Shown here: in pieces, positions 61,694 to 64,000 of the stretch
Layout of the letters: every line of letters begins with the position of its first letter
Numbering within the stretch: position 1 is the stretch's first letter
From: Diadophis punctatus similis
Taxonomy: Eukaryota; Chordata; Lepidosauria; Squamata; Dipsadidae
NCBI GenBank assembly: GCA_023053685.1
Contig: JALIGW010000021.1
Coordinates: forward strand, 14,091,092 to 14,155,091
DNA length: 64,000 nt
Reading direction: 5' to 3'
Notes under the pieces: model-generated
What the model saw: the letters and a program-made list of their open reading frames with translations, nothing else
What the model was told of the DNA's origin: nothing
Databases searched by the model: none
Translations under genes and position numbers: made by a program

Positions 61694-62096
61694 GCAAGTA
61701 TAATATATTATAAAAATACTTTATACTTATAAAAGATGGAGAGGGAGAAGATGGTGCAGGTCAGAGGTGGGATCTGCTATAAGCCCATCAACAACTGTTA
61801 GAACTATTATTACAGTATCAGGAGCTGCGTATGGATTCGGGCTCCCATTGGCCGGCTTCCCCTTAATTTCCCTCCCAAGCAACAACAACCCTGTGAGGTA
61901 GACCGCTCAAAGGTGTAGTGGGAAACGCTTAGCCCGGGGGCTTTCGTGGCTGAAACCGACCTGGGTATTGCGGTGGAGGCTGGGACGAGGCCCAGTGCCA
62001 GGGCCCAGGCGGGGCCGGCGGCCAGTGCCCAGCGGCGCCCCAAGCTGGAAACGGAGGCGGCGGCGGCGGCGGAGGATGACGATACCAACCATCCAT
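46795..62096 (-). CDS. NUFIP1: NUFIP1, complete gene, ten coding exons, 497 residues
   Basis: Nuclear FMR1-interacting protein 1 is an RNA-binding protein that helps assemble box C/D snoRNPs and acts as a receptor for ribosome autophagy. Coding exons, in transcript order: 61961-62096, 60511-60602, 57998-58102, 57366-57428, 56428-56504, 55393-55485, 54036-54289, 52398-52532, 50031-50272 and 46795-47091. They sum to 1494 bases, and all splice phases agree. The human protein has about 495 residues. A C2H2 finger (C89, C92, H105, H109) is followed at once by a second, C-x4-C-x11-H-x4-H (C112, C117, H129, H134). Then come the conserved [16 protein letters not shown] segment and a charged, poorly conserved middle. 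The C-terminal box [26 protein letters not shown] is the family signature. Introns carry many transposons. The gene is head to head with GPALPP1. Confidence 0.95.
47149..47677. mobile_element. hAT element in NUFIP1 intron 9
   Basis: Ends TAGTGGTGTCACACTGGATT and CTTGAGTTTGACACCCCTG are hAT-like. Flanks CACTACTA and CCCTATTA match at 6 of 8. The interior has GCCGTTTT/GGCCNGTTTT-rich tandem words. Confidence 0.7.
47703..48180. mobile_element. Foldback elements, two partial copies
   Basis: A short palindromic copy at 47703-47856 (GATTCTCAGTCATCCAGGTC to GAATGACTTAGAATCTCCAC) is followed by interior plus right arm to 48180. Confidence 0.8.
48181..48561. mobile_element. CAGGTAGTCC-family MITE, full copy
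   Basis: A 381-bp well-preserved copy, CAGGTATTCCTCGACTTACG to CGAGGACTACCTG, with TA at both sides. Confidence 0.92.
49215..49660 (-). mobile_element. CR1 3' part
   Basis: Minus-strand CR1 ORF2 end with CAAATATTGGAAGACTGCTA and GTTGCTTCTCTCCTTGACTA. Confidence 0.88.
49808..49998. mobile_element. CAGGTAGTCC-family MITE, right half
   Basis: It begins GATGTGACCCCGGGACACTG and ends AGGACCACCTG. It stops 33 bases before the 3' edge of NUFIP1 exon 9, on the intron side. Confidence 0.8.
50031..50272 (-). CDS. NUFIP1: NUFIP1 coding exon 9
   Basis: The exon reads [20 protein letters not shown] and on through a basic Ser/Arg/Asn-rich stretch to [10 protein letters not shown]. The end is strongly conserved and the middle is not. 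The acceptor is TGTTTTAG|AGTCC and the donor GAAATG|GTAAGA, phase 0. Confidence 0.9.
50429..50653. repeat. (TAA)n(GAA)n(CAA)n compound microsatellite
   Basis: About 87 bases of TAA, 98 of GAA and 38 of CAA run without a gap into the CR1 3' end at 50654. It lies in NUFIP1 intron 8, where the transcript would carry UUG, UUC and UUA runs. Confidence 0.97.
50654..50995 (-). mobile_element. CR1 3' part whose tail is the microsatellite
   Basis: It starts CAGAGTTGGAAGGGACCTTG, the inverse of a CR1 3' end, directly at the CAA run. Confidence 0.88.
50996..51690. other. Unique NUFIP1 intron sequence
   Basis: No gene or repeat is recognised. Confidence 0.5.
51690..51850. mobile_element. Penelope-like inverted fragment with hammerhead-like core
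   Basis: A minus-oriented 3' end (AATATTTGTAGCTCAAGGTT to GGTTTTCTTGC) meets at 51760 a plus-oriented core (CTGATGA 51762-51768, GAAA 51788-51791, GTC 51793-51795). Confidence 0.5.
51900..52030. repeat. Purine-rich GGGA/GAAA simple sequence
   Basis: A degenerate GGGAGG/GAAGG tract leading into the SINE tail. Confidence 0.85.
52028..52320 (-). mobile_element. Two tRNA-derived SINE copies in tandem
   Basis: A longer copy at 52028-52203 and a truncated one at 52217-52320, both minus and both starting AGCAATAGCAATTGCACTTA. Confidence 0.87.
52398..52532 (-). CDS. NUFIP1: NUFIP1 coding exon 8
   Basis: The exon encodes [11 protein letters not shown], then [20 protein letters not shown] and SESESEQD. 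The VIPK..T.AL.SL...YGSLS.SESE pattern matches the family. The acceptor is TTCCCAG|AATCC and the donor GACG|GTAAGC. Confidence 0.93.
53154..53560 (+). other. Open unassigned sequence in NUFIP1 intron 7, antisense
   Basis: A frame is open from 53154 through the LINE that follows. Its first 125 residues ([20 protein letters not shown] and on) are not recognised. It may be part of the LINE or chance. Confidence 0.3.
53570..53985 (+). mobile_element. L2-type LINE 3' end
   Basis: Translated sequence reads [20 protein letters not shown], then [13 protein letters not shown], typical of the end of L2 ORF2. The 3' UTR has TACGCCGCCCTGAGTCCCTC and ends in an AAAT repeat. Confidence 0.88.
54036..54289 (-). 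CDS. NUFIP1: NUFIP1 coding exon 7
   Basis: The exon starts (G)[13 protein letters not shown] and ends [11 protein letters not shown]. It is basic and Asn/Gln/Arg-rich first, then acidic. KMKGM and the NSD-ESDKE junction are conserved. The acceptor is CTTTCAG|GAAG and the donor CCTG|GTAAG. Confidence 0.92.
54505..55145. mobile_element. hAT element with TAGAGATGT ends
   Basis: Ends TAGAGATGTAAAATTTCCGG and TTCACATCTCTA. Flanks GGCTCCAC and GGCTGCAC match at 7 of 8. The subterminal parts are runs of T and TTTTCC. It sits in NUFIP1 intron 6. Confidence 0.8.
55393..55485 (-). CDS. NUFIP1: NUFIP1 coding exon 6
   Basis: The exon reads [20 protein letters not shown] then [10 protein letters not shown], matching the human YPTLANIERKKK and LTTTQYG region. 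The acceptor is CTGTAG|ACA and the donor TTTGG|GTAAGA. Confidence 0.95.
55634..56240. mobile_element. CAGGTAGTCC-family MITE with nested insertion
   Basis: The MITE starts at TA with CAGAGAGTCCTCGACTTACA and ends GAGGTCTGCCTG. Bases 55785-55975, with a (TTTA)n end and AACTGAC on both sides, are a later retroelement insertion of unknown family. Confidence 0.82.
56428..56504 (-). CDS. NUFIP1: NUFIP1 coding exon 5
   Basis: This exon encodes [20 protein letters not shown] and then REERK, the conserved segment just after the fingers. The acceptor is TGTCAG|ATG and the donor AAA|GTGAGT. It ends in phase 2 and joins exon 6 in frame. Confidence 0.95.
56765..57007. mobile_element. CAGGTAGTCC-family MITE, 5'-truncated
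   Basis: From TTGTCAACTGATTCCTATTT to AGTAGAGGACTTCCTG. Confidence 0.82.
57366..57428 (-). CDS. NUFIP1: NUFIP1 coding exon 4, second zinc finger
   Basis: This 63-base exon encodes [20 protein letters not shown] plus N. It supplies both cysteines and the first histidine of the second finger; the last histidine comes from exon 5 (MH). The acceptor is TTTCAG|TGC and the donor AAT|GTACGT. The finger is the RNA-binding part in the family. Confidence 0.95.
57998..58102 (-). CDS. NUFIP1: NUFIP1 coding exon 3, first C2H2 zinc finger
   Basis: This exon encodes 35 residues, [20 protein letters not shown] onward to EEHIAQHKQ. The basic start and the finger C-x2-C-x12-H-x3-H are clear. The acceptor is TTTTATAG|AAC and the donor CAG|GTGTGT. 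Both ends are phase 0. Confidence 0.95.
58300..58875 (+). mobile_element. L2-clade LINE 3' end in NUFIP1 intron 2
   Basis: Two overlapping frames give [20 protein letters not shown] and then [20 protein letters not shown], so a frameshift splits a familiar L2 ORF2 end. The tail is AGTGACAATAAAGTCATTCT with a TTCTA repeat. Confidence 0.82.
58876..60219. other. Unique NUFIP1 intron 2 sequence
   Basis: No exon or repeat family is certain; a short worn LINE tail may lie at 59800-59870 (GAGATGGGCGGCAAATAAAT). Confidence 0.45.
60220..60400 (-). mobile_element. tRNA-derived SINE, worn
   Basis: AGCAATAGCACTTAGATTTA to CTAACCACTGC with small deletions. Confidence 0.85.
60511..60602 (-). CDS. NUFIP1: NUFIP1 coding exon 2
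   Basis: This exon completes codon 46 and reads on to residue 76, [20 protein letters not shown] onward to NHKQK, ending CAAAAG|GTATTT. It aligns in position with the human segment between the Trp-rich N-terminus and the basic KKKRKEP stretch. The acceptor is either AAG|GC at 60602 or CAG|GC at 60598; each is in frame only with one of the two exon 1 donors. The polypyrimidine tract is weak. Confidence 0.75.
61089..61408. mobile_element. CAGGTAGTCC-family MITE, full copy
   Basis: It starts at TA with CAGGTAGTCCTCTATTTACA and ends GAGACCTACCTA. It is in NUFIP1 intron 1. Confidence 0.87.
61600..61687. repeat. (CA)n microsatellite
   Basis: An almost pure CA run of more than 80 bases in NUFIP1 intron 1, flanked by TATG/CATA-rich sequence. 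Confidence 0.97.
61961..62096 (-). CDS. NUFIP1: NUFIP1 coding exon 1
   Basis: This exon encodes residues 1-45, starting [13 protein letters not shown], a proline- and tryptophan-rich N-terminus. It ends in codon 46. I chose the ATG at 62096 because it lies just inside the 5' GA tract and upstream in-frame sequence is only translated GAGA repeat and promoter. The donor is CCCAG|GTCGGT at 61961/61960. A second possible donor, GGTCG|GTTTC, lies four bases on and would encode the same protein with a shifted acceptor. Confidence 0.75.
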
Positions 62097-62136
62097 CTCT
62101 CTCTCTCTCTCTCTCTCTTTCTCTCCTCTCTCTCTT
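62095..62136. repeat. (CT)n tract in the NUFIP1 5' leader
   Basis: A slightly broken CT run of about 40 bases directly precedes the NUFIP1 start codon on its own strand as GA. It is probably in the 5' UTR. Confidence 0.85.
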
Positions 62137-62294
62137 TGCTGGGCCACACGTGCGACTCCGTCTCCTCGGCAACGCGTCACTTCCGGCGCACCGACTGTGG
62201 CGTTTGTGGAAATCGCCGGAAGTTGCCTTTCTACGCGCCGGAAAGGCGCGCGGGGAGCGTAACGCGCATGCGCGCCAGGGTTTCTCCTGGCATC
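62097..62294. promoter_or_regulatory. Head-to-head promoter of NUFIP1 and GPALPP1
   Basis: Only 198 bases separate the two start codons. The stretch is CpG-rich and has no TATA box. I see an E-box CACGTG at 62147-62152, ETS/GABP sites in opposite orientations (ACTTCCGG at 62179-62186 and CCGGAAGT at 62216-62223), and an NRF1-type palindrome CGCGCATGCGCG at 62263-62274. This mix is typical of bidirectional housekeeping promoters. The part next to the NUFIP1 ATG is a CT/GA tract. Confidence 0.8.
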
Positions 62295-62376
62295 ATGGCT
62301 TCCCAAGATGTTATCGGGCCTGCGCTGCCTCCGCAGTTAGCCGATTCCGACGCCGCTTCGGTGGACTCTGGGTCGG
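62295..62376 (+). CDS. GPALPP1: GPALPP1 coding exon 1
   Basis: This exon encodes residues 1-27 plus the first base of codon 28. The donor is GTCGG|GTGAG. Reading on past the donor gives unrelated low-complexity residues, which supports the splice. Confidence 0.9.
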
Positions 62377-63250
62377 GTGAGAAGAAGGAGGAGGCTGTCG
62401 CTCGCGGGAATGAGCCGGGCCGCTCCGGAGGGAGAAGAACCCCTCTCGGGGCTCTTTTCAGCCTCTGTCTGAGCCAATCTGGAAGGGAGGAAGGAGGAGG
62501 AGGAGGATGGCTGGGGCTGGAGGGGTAAATGGAAATAGACGCCCTCGTGGCTTCCCTTGGCGGATCCCAACCAGGTCTGGTTTCCTTGGTAGTTTATTAG
62601 ATGTATTATCTTTTTAGATTATTTTATTATTCAAGGCAAATATACCTAATGCTCCTTCGCTTATTTGCCCCACAACAACCTTTTGAGGTGGGCCGGGCGC
62701 AGACGAGAGAGCAGCTGGGTTTCATGGTTAAGGTGGGACTAGAACTCCCAGTCTCCTGGTGATTGGCCCAAAGTCATTGTACTATAATACATCAGTTAGC
62801 CTAAGATAGATTTATATTTATATAAATAAATATATTTATGAGAGACTATAAATCGGTGCTCACATAAAAGAATGTGCCTATTTTTATTCTTTTCCTTTAA
62901 AAAAATAGTTGGATAGTCCAAAAACAAATAAAGCAATATCCACCTGAAATATATACCGTGTTACCCCGAAAATAAGACCCAGTCTTATATTTTTTTGAAC
63001 CCTGAAATAAGCGCTTGGCCTTATTTCCCTGTACTCAAAAGTCCGATTGGGCTTATTATCAGGGAATGTCTTATTTTGGGGGAAACAGGGTAATGATACA
63101 ATAAACTTTAGTTGCAGGACCAGCATTGCCTCCTGGCTTCAAGGAAAACTCTGAAAACTCTGATTATGAGCAGAAACGTGTCTCTGCTCAGATGTCCAGA
63201 GAGACAGATTCTGATTCCGAAGAGGATGAAGGTTCAAGTCCAGTTCCCAG
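62295..63250 (+). CDS. GPALPP1: GPALPP1, first two coding exons (gene continues off the right edge)
   Basis: GPALPP motif-containing protein 1 is a small acidic nuclear protein of uncertain role, with repeated GPALPP motifs and a C-terminal DUF3752. Exons 62295-62376 and 63118-63250 join in frame. The protein starts MASQDVIGPALPPQLADSDA; GPALPP is at residues 8-13 and again at 28-33 across the splice. Exon 2 goes on to GFKENSENSDYEQKR and an acidic, serine-rich TDSDSEEDEGSSP. Human GPALPP1 has the same order of motifs. The remaining exons and the DUF are outside the window. The gene shares its promoter with NUFIP1. Confidence 0.92.
62377..62955. other. GPALPP1: GPALPP1 intron 1 sequence
   Basis: The first 150 bases belong to the CpG-rich promoter region. 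The rest is unique with a short AT-rich stretch. Confidence 0.6.
62956..63090. mobile_element. TGTTTCCCCGAAAATAAGAC MITE beside GPALPP1 exon 2
   Basis: A full 135-bp copy, TA on both sides, ending 27 bases before the exon 2 acceptor. Confidence 0.9.
63118..63250 (+). CDS. GPALPP1: GPALPP1 coding exon 2
   Basis: The acceptor TTGCAG|GACC restores a second GPALPP motif across the junction. The exon ends CCCAG|GTTAGT in phase 2. A MITE ends only 27 bases upstream of the exon. Confidence 0.92.
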
Positions 63251-63439
63251 GTTAGTGCATTGGCTGGAAAGTATGGAACTGTTTTAAGGAGCAATTGATG
63301 TCAGTATGTCAGTTATAGTTAAACTTTCCGTTCTGACTATTGCTCCTGATGCCAGTATGCCTTGTGGAGGGGGCACACTAACATATATAAATATCACATA
63401 CTTATGGCATCATCGCCCACAGACACAACAGAACAGAAT

Positions 63440-64000
63440 GACAGAGTTGGAAGGGACCTTGGAGGTCATCTAGTCCAACCCAATGGTATAGGACAGTGAT
63501 GACGAACCTTTTTTTCCTCTGGTGCCAAAATAGTCTGTGCGTGCGCTATCGCACGCATGTGCATGCCCACACCCATAATTCAAAGCCCCCCACTTGCCCC
63601 ACCCCCCTGTGCATGCATGCACAACCCCCCACTCCTCTGTTTCCAGACTTCCAGTGGGCCGGTAGGCCCATTTTTCGTCCTCCCCGGGCTCCAGAGGCTT
63701 TCTTGGAGCCTGGGGAGGGTGAAAACTCTCCCCCCGCCACCCCGGAGGCCCTCCAGAGGCCGAAATCACCCTCCCAGAGCCTCAGCGCGAGCCAAAAATC
63801 AGCTGGCGGGCATGCACATGCGCGCTGGAGCTGAGCTAGGGCAACGGTTCGCATGCCAGCAGATATGGCTCCGCGTGCCACCTGTGGCACCCGTGCCATA
63901 GGTTCGCAGTCACTGGTATAGGATTTCCTATACCATTTCAGACAAATGGTTGTCCAATCTCTTCTTAAAAACTTCCAGTGTTGGAGCATTCACAACTTCT
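63440..64000 (-). mobile_element. CR1 3' part with nested hAT element, runs off the edge
   Basis: Minus-strand CR1 starts ACAGAGTTGGAAGGGACCTT and resumes after the insertion with TTTCCTATACCATTTCAGAC, continuing past the window end. Confidence 0.88.
63494..63915. mobile_element. CAGTGATGGCGAACC-family hAT element inside CR1
   Basis: A 422-bp copy in reverse orientation to the one at 33907. GTATAGGA is repeated exactly at 63486-63493 and 63916-63923. Confidence 0.92.

Noticed and set aside
61929..62306. Extended NUFIP1 start MGSHDARRN... at 62306
   Set aside because: The extra part is translated promoter and GA repeat and overlaps the GPALPP1 start; the ATG at 62096 is the sensible start.

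Overview
The window is vertebrate nuclear DNA, most likely from a squamate reptile and probably a snake. The basis is: interrupted genes whose nearest relatives are amniote TSC22D1, NUFIP1 and GPALPP1; a Sauria-type SINE; a second tRNA-derived SINE family; many CR1 3' ends; L1, L2 and Penelope-like pieces side by side; swarms of hAT and Tc1/mariner MITEs; and long GATA, AT and CA microsatellites. No bacterial or viral gene order is present. The species call is inference.

Layout. Positions 1-36726 are read as the first intron of TSC22D1 on the minus strand. It holds only repeats and unique non-coding sequence. Positions 36727-39326 are the giant first coding exon of the long TSC22D1 isoform. 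About 39327-40410 is its GC-rich 5' region, with a five-unit GC-rich minisatellite. Positions 40735-41390 hold a tandem array of about 120-bp units, each with a hammerhead-ribozyme-like core, probably the end of a Penelope-like element. Positions 46795-62096 carry the complete NUFIP1 gene on the minus strand in ten coding exons; the joined reading frame is 497 codons and stays open across every junction. Positions 62097-62294 are a 198-bp head-to-head promoter with two ETS sites, an E-box and an NRF1 palindrome. GPALPP1 starts at 62295 on the plus strand; its first two coding exons are present and the gene runs off the right edge. From memory, this neighbourhood matches human 13q14.

How the genes relate. 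TSC22D1 is a transcriptional and stress regulator of the TSC22/GILZ family. NUFIP1 is an RNA-binding zinc-finger protein of box C/D snoRNP assembly and ribosome turnover. GPALPP1 is a poorly studied nuclear protein with GPALPP motifs. NUFIP1 and GPALPP1 appear to share a housekeeping-type promoter. TSC22D1 has its own CpG-rich promoter about 7.5 kb beyond the NUFIP1 stop codon.

The most notable non-genic observations are: hammerhead-like motifs at 26.1, 40.8-41.4 and 51.8 kb, with a palindromic ACGT stem III and a pairing stem I; repeated insertion of hAT MITEs into the same GTATAGGG octamer of CR1 3' ends; the minisatellite upstream of TSC22D1; an internally deleted L1 with both ends and a 16-bp target duplication; and a LINE fragment at 27.2 kb unlike the other LINEs here. 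All calls come from reading the sequence; no alignment or database search was run.
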